Shown here in pieces: positions 18,874 through 26,713 of a DNA stretch of 64,000 nt. Position numbers and translations under genes: made by a program. Source of the stretch: Magnetospirillum sp. UT-4 (GTDB lineage: Bacteria > Pseudomonadota > Alphaproteobacteria > Rhodospirillales > Magnetospirillaceae); contig NZ_CACVCG010000057.1 of assembly GCF_902729435.1 (NCBI RefSeq), forward strand, positions 124,001 to 188,000, read 5' to 3'. The notes beneath the pieces were generated by a model. That model saw only the letters and a list, made by a program, of their open reading frames with translations, did no database searches and was not told the DNA's origin. Every line of letters begins with the position of its first letter. The stretch's first letter is position 1.

Positions 18874-20826
18874 CTACGGCACCGCCCGGCGGGCAATTGA
18901 TTTGTCCCACCACCCTTGGCGGTCCTGCAATTGGGCTGCGGCACGGGCGATCACGTCTCCCCACGCGCCGTTGACGGACTGCCGGATCAGGCGCAGCGAG
19001 CCGTACCACGGGCTGTCCTCGCGCCCGAGGAACCAGGTCCACAACGGCGATGCCGCCAGCAGCAGCAGGGTCGGCACCCCCAGGGCGCCGGCCGCGTGAA
19101 CGGTGGCGTTGCTGATGGTGACGACGCCGTCCAGGGCGGCGATCTGCGCCAGGAACGCCTCCATGTCGGACATCTGGTCGATCTCGGGGTCGACATGAAT
19201 GCGGGTCCCGGTCCGCCGGTATGCGGCTTCGATCTCCTCGGCCACGTCGCCGTATTGCAGGCAGACGAACGAGTGGCCGGGCAACGCCAGGATCGGGTCC
19301 CAGTATTCCAGGCCGCAGGATTTGCGCCGGCCGTTCACCAGGTTCTTGGAGCGCCAGGCTAGCCCGATGCGCCGCCCGGGAAGCGCCGAATACCGCTCGC
19401 GGGCCGCCGCGAGACGGATCGGGTCGGCGGCGAGATAGGCCCCCGGGGCGGCCGGAAAAGCCGGCCAATCCGGGCGCAAGTGGCGCACCGCTTCGCCACT
19501 GGCGCACTGGAAGGCGATGCGGGAATCCAGCAGGGCCGGCTGGAAGGATTCGCCGCGCGGGAACACCGCGACGTTGTCGGGCAGGGATCGTGCCAGCACC
19601 GGCACCAGCCTGGGATCGGTGTGAACCAGGACGCGCGCCGCCCGGGTCGCCAGCTCCGGCAGCACCGAGGCCTGAAGGATGTCGTCGCCGATGCCCTGCT
19701 CGCCCCAGACGACGATGGCGCGCCCCCTCAGGTCCTCGCCCGTCCAAGCCGCCTGCGGCAGCGGCTGCGCCAGGATGCCGCCGGCGGCGATGCCGGCGGT
19801 GAAGCGATGGGCGAATTCCGGCCATCCATCCCGCAGGTTTCCCGCCAGCAGCAGCGCCTGGCCCAGGTGAAGGTGCAGGGCCCCATTGCCGGAATCGAGG
19901 GCGACGGCGGCCCGCAGCCGCTCGATGGCCGCGTCCGCCCTGCCATCCGCCAGGTCGAGGGCGCCGTGCTCGTATTCGGCGATGGCCCGCGACGGCGCTG
20001 CCAGCGCCGGATCGGCAGCGATTTCGGCGTAAGCCGCGCGGGCCGCCCCGGCGTCGCCGAGAAGGGCGAGGGTGCCGGCCAGCGCCAGGCGGTGCTCCGC
20101 CGCCCCCCGACCCAGAGCCAGGGCCCGCTGGTGACTGGCAAGGGCGTCCGCGCTGCGCCCGGCGATGGCCTGGGCACGGCCCAGCGCCGACCACTGGCCA
20201 GGGTCGGCGCAGTCGGGGGCAACCGCCCGTTCCAGGCTGTCGGCCGCCTCGGGGCGCTGCAACTGGAGCTGCAGCCGGCCGAGGTCCCACCAATCCCCTG
20301 GGCTGCCGCGCAACCGCGCCACCTCGGCCCGGGCGTCGATGGCCGCGTCCAGTTCACCCAGGGCGGCATGCAGGGCGGCCATGCCCTCCCTGGCTTGGAG
20401 GCTGTCACCGTCGAGGGCCAGGATGTCGCGGAGAACCCCGAGGGCGTCGCGCGGGCGCCCCGCCTCGCCCAGCATGGCGGCGAGATTGAACCGGATGCCG
20501 ATATCGCCGCCCGCCCGGCCGGCCGCCCAGGCCTGCCATTCCAGGGCTTCGGCGGAGCGCCCGGTGGTGCGCAGGAGATGGGCCAGCACCACCGCCGGCT
20601 CGGGCCGGCGGCGATGGTCGCGGACGGCCCGGCGCAGCAGGGCCTCGGCCTCGGCGGCCAATCCCCTGGCGATCATGACCTGGGCGAGCCCCGCCGCCTG
20701 GCGGGCGGCAGCGATGGCGTCGGCCTTGCCCAGGCGGCGGCATGCCGCTTCGGCCTCGCGCCATCGTCCCGCCGCAACCAGGGCCGCCACCGGGGCGGGC
20801 GCCGGCGCCCCCGTCCTCGGGACCAT
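18874..20826 (-). CDS. TPR-repeat protein with a C-terminal GT9-like glycosyltransferase domain
   Basis: A 650-residue protein. Residues ~10-320 are alanine-rich helix pairs with TPR periodicity (for example LALGRGAAEHRLALAGTLALLGDAGAARAAYAEI). From about 340, IVVWGEQGIGDDILQASVLP, GRRIGLAWRS and the late DGVVTISNATVHAAGALGVPTLLLL resemble the ADP-heptose-LPS-transferase-like (GT9) fold also seen in TPR-glycosyltransferases. No signal peptide is seen, so it is cytoplasmic. The donor and acceptor are unknown; glycosylation of a surface polymer or protein such as flagellin is possible. A smaller glycosyltransferase gene lies 8 bp upstream on the same strand. Confidence 0.78.
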   Translation of the reverse strand: MVPRTGAPAPAPVAALVAAGRWREAEAACRRLGKADAIAAARQAAGLAQVMIARGLAAEAEALLRRAVRDHRRRPEPAVVLAHLLRTTGRSAEALEWQAWAAGRAGGDIGIRFNLAAMLGEAGRPRDALGVLRDILALDGDSLQAREGMAALHAALGELDAAIDARAEVARLRGSPGDWWDLGRLQLQLQRPEAADSLERAVAPDCADPGQWSALGRAQAIAGRSADALASHQRALALGRGAAEHRLALAGTLALLGDAGAARAAYAEIAADPALAAPSRAIAEYEHGALDLADGRADAAIERLRAAVALDSGNGALHLHLGQALLLAGNLRDGWPEFAHRFTAGIAAGGILAQPLPQAAWTGEDLRGRAIVVWGEQGIGDDILQASVLPELATRAARVLVHTDPRLVPVLARSLPDNVAVFPRGESFQPALLDSRIAFQCASGEAVRHLRPDWPAFPAAPGAYLAADPIRLAAARERYSALPGRRIGLAWRSKNLVNGRRKSCGLEYWDPILALPGHSFVCLQYGDVAEEIEAAYRRTGTRIHVDPEIDQMSDMEAFLAQIAALDGVVTISNATVHAAGALGVPTLLLLAASPLWTWFLGREDSPWYGSLRLIRQSVNGAWGDVIARAAAQLQDRQGWWDKSIARRAVP

Positions 20827-20834
20827 CCGGGCGG

Positions 20835-21521
20835 CTACCGGCTACGCTGGGCGCAGGCCAGCATGGCGTCGCGTTCGGCGAACCAGACGTCGGCATAGCC
20901 GCAGTCGCGGTAATCGTCGAAATACGGGCCGCCGATGGTGTAGTGGATCAACGACAGGTCCTCTACGGGCGCTTGCGGATCGTAGTCAACCAGGTGGCCC
21001 CAGCGATGGGGCAACTCGCCGATCAGGCCGTCGTCACCCAGCCACTTGAACTGGTGAAGGTCGAGGCCGCTGGCGGTGTTGACGTAGTCGGGGGTCAAGG
21101 CCCGGCAGCGGGCGTTGTTGAACAGCATGACGCTGGACCAGTTCTTCTTTTCGTATTTGGTCTGGACCGCGCCCAGGAACTTGACCTCCTCCTGCGGCCG
21201 GTGGTCGTGCTTGACCACCATCAGCGCATAGCGGTCGTCGGCAAGGGCGAACAGCTTGGCGATGTCGTCGAGCACCAGCATGTCGCAGTCGATGAACAGC
21301 GACCAGCCCTCGAAGCCGGACAGGCTGGGCGTCAGGAACCGCGAGAAGGAAAAGTCGGTGGATTGCAGCGGGTTGCGCTCACGGACCATCAGGCCGCCCA
21401 GCTGCCCGAGGGCGAGCGGCACCACCGCCGTCGGCGTCGACGCCCGCCGCAGGATCGAATGCTGCAATACATTGTAGGCGACCGCCTCGCGCGGGTCGTA
21501 GCCGATGAAGACGCGATTCAT
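20835..21521 (-). CDS. small GT-A-type glycosyltransferase
   Basis: A 228-residue protein starting MNRVFIGYDPREAVAYNVL, with a DxD motif in LFIDCDMLVLDD that should coordinate the nucleotide-sugar metal ion. LMVVKHDHRPQEEVKFLG and WSSVMLFNN complete a GT8-like pattern. The ATG at 21521 is preferred over an upstream in-frame start at 21593 because GGGGGAA lies about nine bases before it and the family opening begins there. It probably forms a two-gene unit with the TPR/GT9-like gene 8 bp downstream. Donor and acceptor are not known. Confidence 0.78.
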   Translation of the reverse strand: MNRVFIGYDPREAVAYNVLQHSILRRASTPTAVVPLALGQLGGLMVRERNPLQSTDFSFSRFLTPSLSGFEGWSLFIDCDMLVLDDIAKLFALADDRYALMVVKHDHRPQEEVKFLGAVQTKYEKKNWSSVMLFNNARCRALTPDYVNTASGLDLHQFKWLGDDGLIGELPHRWGHLVDYDPQAPVEDLSLIHYTIGGPYFDDYRDCGYADVWFAERDAMLACAQRSR

Positions 21522-21612
21522 GATGGTATTCCCCCTGGACAACCCGGCCGATCGTCCTGTTGCACATTCGCCACAGTGAGCGGCGTTCGACACATCCTAC
21601 TCCGTCCGTTGC

Positions 21613-21641
21613 TTGACTTGCCCCTTCTGGCGTGGCTGGAT
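21613..21641 (+). promoter_or_regulatory. possible promoter of porin 1
   Basis: TTGACT (21613-21618) is 17 bases before CTGGAT (21636-21641). The -35 is good and the -10 is weak, but the layout parallels the stronger candidate before the second porin (TTGACC-N17-TAGGAT). A predicted leader of about 60 nt ends in AGAGGAG, a good ribosome binding site, before the porin ATG. Confidence 0.4.
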
Positions 21642-21709
21642 CAGCGGCGTTCGTTCATTTGGATTGCGGGTGCGCTTTCGCATCCCTGTGTCAATAGAGA
21701 GGAGATACC

Positions 21710-22858
21710 ATGAAGAAGGTTCTTATCGCCAGCACCGCGCTGGTCGCTGCCGGCCTGATGACCGCCGGCCCGGCCGCCGCTTCCGAGAAGATCAAGCTCA
21801 ACCTGGGCGGCTTCTCCAAGTGGTGGGTCGTCGGCGCCTGGCAGGACGGCGTCTACGAGGCCGGCACCGGCACCGAGTACTCGAACGTCGATATCAAGGG
21901 CGACAACGAGATCTACTTCTCGGGTTCGACCAAGCTCGACAACGGCATCGAAGTCGGCATCCAGGTCGAGATGGAAGCCGGCGGTGGCGACACCGGCGAC
22001 CAGATCGACGAGTCGTATGTGTGGATCGGCACCGGTTTCGGTAAGTTCATCGTCGGTTCCGAGAACAACGGCATCTACCTGCTGCACAACACCGCTCCGG
22101 ACGCCGCTGGCAACTGGAACGAAGGCGGCGTGATGACCGGCGGCAACGCCATCGCCAAGCCGACCAATGTCACCCTGCCGGGCCTGGCCAATGCCGGCCT
22201 GACCACCGCCCCGGTGACCTCGAACGACACCGAGAAGCTGACCTACGTCGCTCCGACCTTCTACGGTCTGACCGTCGGCGGTTCCTACGTGCCGAACGCC
22301 ACCAGCGAAGACGACCGCGCCCCGACCGCCGCCGTCGACATGTTCGGTGTCGCCGCCCTGTACGCCAACACCTTCGGTGGCGTCGGCGTCAAGGTCGATG
22401 CCGGCTTCGCCTGGGCTGACACCTCGAAGAGCACCGAGACCAACTACGAGTGGGTCGCTGGCGCTCAGCTGTCCTATGCCGGCTTCACCCTGGGCGGTTC
22501 GTACCGTCAGGTGATCGAGAACCAGAAGGGCACCTCGGCCACTCTGACGAACGCCAACAACGCCACGGCGTCGCTGGACGGCTACGTGTGGGATATCGGC
22601 CTGATGTACGCCACCGGCCCGTATGCCATCAGCCTGGCCTACATCACCTCCGAAGTTGACGGCGCCATCGCCACCAGCGACTCGGACGAAGTCACCGCCT
22701 ACCAGCTGTCGGGCAAGTACAACCTCGGCGCTGGCGTCGATGTCCTCGCCTCCATCGGCCACGTCGAGTATGTGGACGAGGTTGCCGTCACCGCCACCGG
22801 CGACGCCGACCACAACGAGGGTTGGACCGTCATGACCGGTCTGTCGCTGGCCTTCTAA
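21710..22858 (+). CDS. outer-membrane porin (first of a tandem pair)
   Basis: A 382-residue protein with a clear signal peptide (MKKVLIASTALVAAGLM, cleavage after PAAA, mature start SEKIKLNLGG). The rest is strand-rich with aromatic girdle residues, glycines and acidic loops, as in gram-negative 16-stranded porins, and ends in a C-terminal phenylalanine (LAF), the BAM recognition signal. GFGKFIVGSENNG matches the region around loop 3 that constricts the pore. It should let small hydrophilic solutes through the outer membrane. It has its own leader and a hairpin terminator, and a second porin follows. Confidence 0.92.
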   Translation: MKKVLIASTALVAAGLMTAGPAAASEKIKLNLGGFSKWWVVGAWQDGVYEAGTGTEYSNVDIKGDNEIYFSGSTKLDNGIEVGIQVEMEAGGGDTGDQIDESYVWIGTGFGKFIVGSENNGIYLLHNTAPDAAGNWNEGGVMTGGNAIAKPTNVTLPGLANAGLTTAPVTSNDTEKLTYVAPTFYGLTVGGSYVPNATSEDDRAPTAAVDMFGVAALYANTFGGVGVKVDAGFAWADTSKSTETNYEWVAGAQLSYAGFTLGGSYRQVIENQKGTSATLTNANNATASLDGYVWDIGLMYATGPYAISLAYITSEVDGAIATSDSDEVTAYQLSGKYNLGAGVDVLASIGHVEYVDEVAVTATGDADHNEGWTVMTGLSLAF

Positions 22859-22886
22859 TCGGCCTCGACATTTCGCTTGAGGGAGA

Positions 22887-22909
22887 GGGCGGCTTCGGCC
22901 GCCCTTTTT
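22887..22909 (+). terminator. rho-independent terminator of porin 1
   Basis: A perfect 7-bp GC stem (GGGCGGC/GCCGCCC) with a TTCG tetraloop is followed by five T residues, 28 bp after the porin stop codon. Confidence 0.9.
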
Positions 22910-23060
22910 CTGTTTGTGGCGTCGCGGAGGAACGGGAACTGCTCGCGAGCGACCTTTCTTTCCGGGCGAATCGCGTGCCCCGGGAAGCGACCGGCCGATC
23001 CCAATTTGTGATGTTTTTGCAACAGCAAGAGAAAACGCGAGTTAAGACTGATTCGCAGCA

Positions 23061-23089
23061 TTGACCCCCGTTCGCGCATTCCCTAGGAT
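23061..23089 (+). promoter_or_regulatory. sigma-70-like promoter of porin 2
   Basis: TTGACC (23061-23066) and TAGGAT (23084-23089) are separated by exactly 17 bases. This gives a predicted start near 23096 and a leader of about 57 nt carrying GAGGGACC before the porin ATG. The 100 bases upstream are AT-richer than the surroundings. Confidence 0.6.
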
Positions 23090-23152
23090 GCCCCCAGATT
23101 AAGCACGGTTGCTGATGCCTTGCTTTTAAGCACTGAAGACGAGGGACCTACC

Positions 23153-24286
23153 ATGAAGAAGATCCTGATTGCCAGCACCGCCCTGGTCGCCGCCGGTCTG
23201 ATGACCGCCGGCCCGGCTGCGGCTTCCGAGAAGATCAAGCTCAACCTGGGCGGCTATTCCAAGTGGTGGATGGTCGGCGCCTGGCAGGAAGGCTCCTACG
23301 AGGCCGGCACCGGTGTCGAATACGCCAACGTCGACATCAAGGGCGACAACGAGATCTTCTTCGCCGGCGACACCAAGCTGGACAACGGCATGATGGTCGG
23401 CGTCCAGGTCGAGCTGGAAGCCGGTGGCGACGCCGTCGGCAACGACCGTATCGACAAGAGCTACGTCTACGTCTCCGGCGGCTTCGGTAAGGTCATCCTC
23501 GGCTCCGAGGCAAACGGCACTGCCCTGCTGCATGTGATGGCGCCGGAAGCGGCCGCCAACAACGACGCCGATGGCGTGCTGACCGGTGGTTGGGCCATCT
23601 CGCGCCCGGCCAACGTCAGCCGCGTCGTCGCCACCGTCATCGACACCGATGCCGAGGCCGAGGGCATCACCTACGTCGCCCCGACCTTCTACGGCCTGAC
23701 CATCGGCGGCTCCTACAAGCCGTCGGCCACCGAAGACTCGCGGGCCGCCGAGCGCGCCCAGGAGATCTACGGCATCGGCGCCCTGTATGCCCGTGAGTTC
23801 GGCCCCGTGGGCCTGAAGGTTTCCGCCGGCTGGGTCACCTACGACCTGTCCACGGGCACCGAGAGGTCCAACGAGTACAGCACCGGCTTCCAGGTGGCCT
23901 ATTCCGGCTTCACCCTGGGCGCCTCCTACCGCAACATCAACCAGAACGAACGGGGTGGCCTGGCGCTGAATGCCGGCAACGCCAACAATCTGGCCAATTC
24001 TTCTGACACCCAGGCCTTCGACGTCGGCCTGACCTACGCCACCGGCCCCTACACCGTTGGTGCCTATTACTTCAAGTCCAAGTCCCCGGACACCATCGCC
24101 ACCGAGGGCGACGACGTGTTCGAGGTCTACCAGGTCTCGGGTGCCTACAATCTGGGCGCCGGCGTCGATCTGCTGGCCACCGTCGGCCATGCCGAATACG
24201 ACGACGAGACCGCCGCGGTCGCCACCGGCGACGCCAACCACAACAAGGGTTGGGCTGTCATGACCGGTCTCGCCCTGACCTTCTAA
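23153..24286 (+). CDS. outer-membrane porin (second of a tandem pair)
   Basis: A 377-residue paralogue of the preceding porin. The signal peptide and first mature residues are nearly identical (SEKIKLNLGG then YSKWW), while the outer loops differ strongly, as expected for recently duplicated porins under surface selection. It ends LTF, again with the terminal phenylalanine needed for outer-membrane insertion. The ATG at 23153 is preferred over a TTG 33 bases upstream because the signal peptide and ribosome binding site GAGGGACC point to it. It has its own promoter candidate and a strong terminator, so it can be expressed independently of porin 1. Confidence 0.92.
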   Translation: MKKILIASTALVAAGLMTAGPAAASEKIKLNLGGYSKWWMVGAWQEGSYEAGTGVEYANVDIKGDNEIFFAGDTKLDNGMMVGVQVELEAGGDAVGNDRIDKSYVYVSGGFGKVILGSEANGTALLHVMAPEAAANNDADGVLTGGWAISRPANVSRVVATVIDTDAEAEGITYVAPTFYGLTIGGSYKPSATEDSRAAERAQEIYGIGALYAREFGPVGLKVSAGWVTYDLSTGTERSNEYSTGFQVAYSGFTLGASYRNINQNERGGLALNAGNANNLANSSDTQAFDVGLTYATGPYTVGAYYFKSKSPDTIATEGDDVFEVYQVSGAYNLGAGVDLLATVGHAEYDDETAAVATGDANHNKGWAVMTGLALTF

Positions 24287-24305
24287 GTCGGACGAGGGCT
24301 TTGTT

Positions 24306-24932
24306 TCAGACCCCGCGGGCTTCGGCCCGCGGGGTTTTGTTTTGCCTGAACGCCCCGATGGCGGCCGCCCCGGCGGCCCGTCCGGCCAGGCGCCGCCAGG
24401 TCCGATCATTGATTCCGCCCAGGGCGAGCACCGGCAGCCCGGCCCGGCGCGCCCACAGGCCGAAACGGGTTTCACCCAGGGTGGCGGCACCCGGATGGCT
24501 GGCGGTGGGAAAGACCGGCGACAGCAGCGCCGCATGCGCTTTCAGACACCGTGCCCGCGCCAGGGCGGCCGGTGAATGCGCCGCCACGGTCAGCAGCAGG
24601 CGCCGGCGTCGCACCCAGCCCAGCGCCGGTGACAGCACGCCATGGCGGGCCAGCCCCTCGGGCAGGTGCAGGCCGGCGGCGCCGAGCCGGGCGGCCAGCC
24701 GCCAGTCGGCGGCGACCAGCAGCACCAGGCGGCGCCGACGCGCCACCGCCACCGCCGCCAATCCCACGGCCAGCCGGTCGGGGGCACCGTAGGGACGCAG
24801 CAGCACCCCCGTGCCGGCCGGCAGACGCGCCGCCGCCGCCGCGACATCGGGCAGGCGCACCGTGTCGCCGACCAGGATGCGGGTCGGAATCCGCCGCCGT
24901 TTGTCTTGCCGTGCCGGCTTTGCTAGGGTCAT
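24306..24932 (-). CDS. ThiE/TenI-like thiamine phosphate synthase family protein
   Basis: A 208-residue TIM-barrel protein. ARLGAAGLHLPEG corresponds to the family's LGADGVHLGQ block, SPVFPTASHPGA to the pyrophosphate loop, and LPVLALGGINDR to the phosphate-binding GGI motif. ThiE joins HMP-PP and thiazole phosphate; TenI-like relatives isomerise the thiazole. It lacks the usual N-terminal DR.L opening of ThiE, so TenI-like or divergent ThiE is safer than a firm thiE name. I chose ATG at 24932 (AGGA eight bases upstream) over one nine bases earlier. The final ~12 codons encode the terminator hairpin shared with porin 2. YggS is divergent, 29 bp away. Confidence 0.7.
   Translation of the reverse strand: MTLAKPARQDKRRRIPTRILVGDTVRLPDVAAAAARLPAGTGVLLRPYGAPDRLAVGLAAVAVARRRRLVLLVAADWRLAARLGAAGLHLPEGLARHGVLSPALGWVRRRRLLLTVAAHSPAALARARCLKAHAALLSPVFPTASHPGAATLGETRFGLWARRAGLPVLALGGINDRTWRRLAGRAAGAAAIGAFRQNKTPRAEARGV
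24311..24338. terminator. strong hairpin terminator shared by convergent genes
   Basis: A perfect 10-bp stem, CCCCGCGGGC/GCCCGCGGGG, with a TTCG loop and TTTTGTTTT after it, ends porin 2. The complementary strand has only a shorter A-to-T tract, so it is strongest on the plus strand. The hairpin lies inside the last codons of the convergent ThiE-like gene. Confidence 0.9.
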
Positions 24933-24961
24933 GGCCGCCATCCTACAGGAGTCCCGGCACC

Positions 24962-25636
24962 GTGTCCGACGTCGCCGCCAACCTTGCCGCCCTGCGGTCC
25001 CGCATCGCCGCCGCCTGCGCCGCCGCCGGGCGCGACGCGGCCGCAATCACCCTGGTGGCGGTGAGCAAGACCCACCCGGCCGAGGCGGTGGGTCAGGCCC
25101 TGGCGGCCGGCCAGCGCGTGTTCGGCGAGAACCGGGTGCAGGAAGCCAAGGCCAAGTTCCCCGATCTCAGGGCGGCGTGGCCGGACCTCGCGCTGCACCT
25201 GATCGGCCCCCTGCAGACCAACAAGGTGCGCGACGCCGTCGCCCTCTTCGACGTCATCGAGACGGTGGACCGCCCCAAGCTGGCCCGCGCCCTGGCCGAC
25301 GAGATGGCGCGCGCCGGCCGCTTTCCCCGCTGCCTGGTGCAGGTCAATATCGGCCGCGAGGCGCAGAAGGCCGGCATTGATCCCGACCAGGCCGACGCCC
25401 TGATCGCGCTGTGCCGGAACGAATACCGGCTGCCGCTGTGCGGGGTGATGGCCATCCCGCCGGCCGACCAGGACCCGGCGCCGTATTTCCGCCTGCTGGC
25501 CGAGATCGCCCGGCGCAATGGGTTGGAGGTGGTGAGCATGGGCATGAGCGGCGATTTCGAGGCGGCGATTGCCGAAGGGGCTACCCATGTGCGGGTCGGC
25601 TCGGCCATCTTCGGCAGCCGGCCCTATCCCGCCTGA
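24962..25636 (+). CDS. YggS family PLP-binding homeostasis protein
   Basis: A 224-residue PLP-binding TIM barrel that buffers pyridoxal phosphate in the cytoplasm. The PLP lysine is in TLVAVSKTHPAEAV, FGENRVQEAKAKF is the conserved second block, and HLIGPLQTNKV and SMGMSGDFEAAIAEGATHVRVGSAIFGSR complete the signature. Start is a GTG with AGGAG ten bases upstream. It is divergent from the ThiE-like gene, and the intergenic 29 bp must carry both starts, so the two transcripts probably overlap or share a compact promoter. Confidence 0.93.
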   Translation: MSDVAANLAALRSRIAAACAAAGRDAAAITLVAVSKTHPAEAVGQALAAGQRVFGENRVQEAKAKFPDLRAAWPDLALHLIGPLQTNKVRDAVALFDVIETVDRPKLARALADEMARAGRFPRCLVQVNIGREAQKAGIDPDQADALIALCRNEYRLPLCGVMAIPPADQDPAPYFRLLAEIARRNGLEVVSMGMSGDFEAAIAEGATHVRVGSAIFGSRPYPA

Positions 25637-25644
25637 GGCGCTCT

Positions 25645-26592
25645 CTATTGCACCGTCAGCGGCGTCGGTGCCGGCACCGGCTTCGCCACCATGCCGTTGG
25701 CGCGCTCGTACTTGTCCAGCGCCTGGGCCATGGCGTTCAGCCAATCGACGTTGCCGCCCGGCTTGGCCGGCGCGGTCGGGCTCACCTCCTGGGCGGCGAT
25801 GGCCGATGCGCTGCCATGGGCGACCGGATCGCGGCCGGTGATCGGCACGTTGGAGCGGTTGCCGCTGTTGGACACCGGCACCGAAACCGGCGGCGGGCCA
25901 TTGTCGGGGTTGAGGTTGGGGTTGCGCGGCGGCACCGCGAAGAACCGGGCCGGCGGCGCCAGCGCGGCCGGCGGGGCCGGCATGGGCGGCAGCAGCGGCG
26001 AGGCCGAGGCCAGCTTCACCGGTTCGGCGTTCGCCCCGGCGGAGGTCACCATGCCGTCGATGGTGAACATCGCCGGCCGGGCGCCCCCCGTCTGGGAGGT
26101 GGCGGCCGGGATGGCAATGACCGGGGCGGAATTGGTTTCGGTCCCGGCCGCGGCGGCGGCCAGCTTGACCGGCTCGGGCGTTTTTTCGGCGGCGGTCTGC
26201 ACCGGGGCGTCGGAGGGGTCGTCCTCGCCGCGGATCATGGCCAGCATGTGGCCGCCCAGGTCCTTGCCGGTTTCCGCCTCGACGGCGACGCCGATCAGCG
26301 CTCCCGCCAGGCCGATGGGTCCGCCGAACAGGGCGCCGCCGGCGACGCGGGCCCCGACTCCGATCTTGTCGCCGGTCAGCTCCTGATAGATGTCGCTGAC
26401 GATGGGGATGTGCTGCAGCGGATTGATGACGTCGAGGACGTCCCAGAAGCTGGGCTCGTCGCCGTCGCCGAACATGGACAGGTCCTTGCCGCGGCGTTCG
26501 GCGCGGGCGGTGTCGGCGCGCTCGCTGGGCAGGAACGGCACCAGCCGGTCGGGATCGCTGTAGGCGGGCAGTTCGGCGGCGGAAATGCTCAT
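25645..26592 (-). CDS. uncharacterised protein with a low-complexity proline/alanine-rich half
   Basis: A 315-residue protein I cannot name. Residues ~45-130 form a conserved-looking segment: FWDVLDVINPLQHIPIVSDIYQELTGDKIGVG, then a glycine/alanine hydrophobic hairpin (ARVAGGALFGGPIGLAGALIGVAVE), which could insert into or pass through a membrane. The remaining ~180 residues are rich in Pro, Ala and Val with little predicted fold. No signal peptide is seen. It stands alone, convergent with yggS and 121 bp downstream of ribA on the same strand. It may be an envelope-associated protein. Confidence 0.6.
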   Translation of the reverse strand: MSISAAELPAYSDPDRLVPFLPSERADTARAERRGKDLSMFGDGDEPSFWDVLDVINPLQHIPIVSDIYQELTGDKIGVGARVAGGALFGGPIGLAGALIGVAVEAETGKDLGGHMLAMIRGEDDPSDAPVQTAAEKTPEPVKLAAAAAGTETNSAPVIAIPAATSQTGGARPAMFTIDGMVTSAGANAEPVKLASASPLLPPMPAPPAALAPPARFFAVPPRNPNLNPDNGPPPVSVPVSNSGNRSNVPITGRDPVAHGSASAIAAQEVSPTAPAKPGGNVDWLNAMAQALDKYERANGMVAKPVPAPTPLTVQ

Positions 26593-26713
26593 GACTCACC
26601 TCTGTGGGGTCCGGTTCCACCGTTGCAATCACGGTGCCAGATGGCAAGTCGTTCAATTCATTGAGTTTCTTTGGTGCCCCGGACGGTCCGTCCCGGCAGA
26701 AACTGCCGCCCGC

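Noticed and set aside
23120..23152. TTG start upstream of porin 2
   Set aside because: The signal peptide starts at the ATG at 23153, which matches porin 1 and follows a ribosome binding site.
26640..26713. Terminator hairpin downstream of ribA
   Set aside because: A GGACGG/CCGTCC palindrome is present, but it leaves almost no loop and no T tract follows on the ribA strand.
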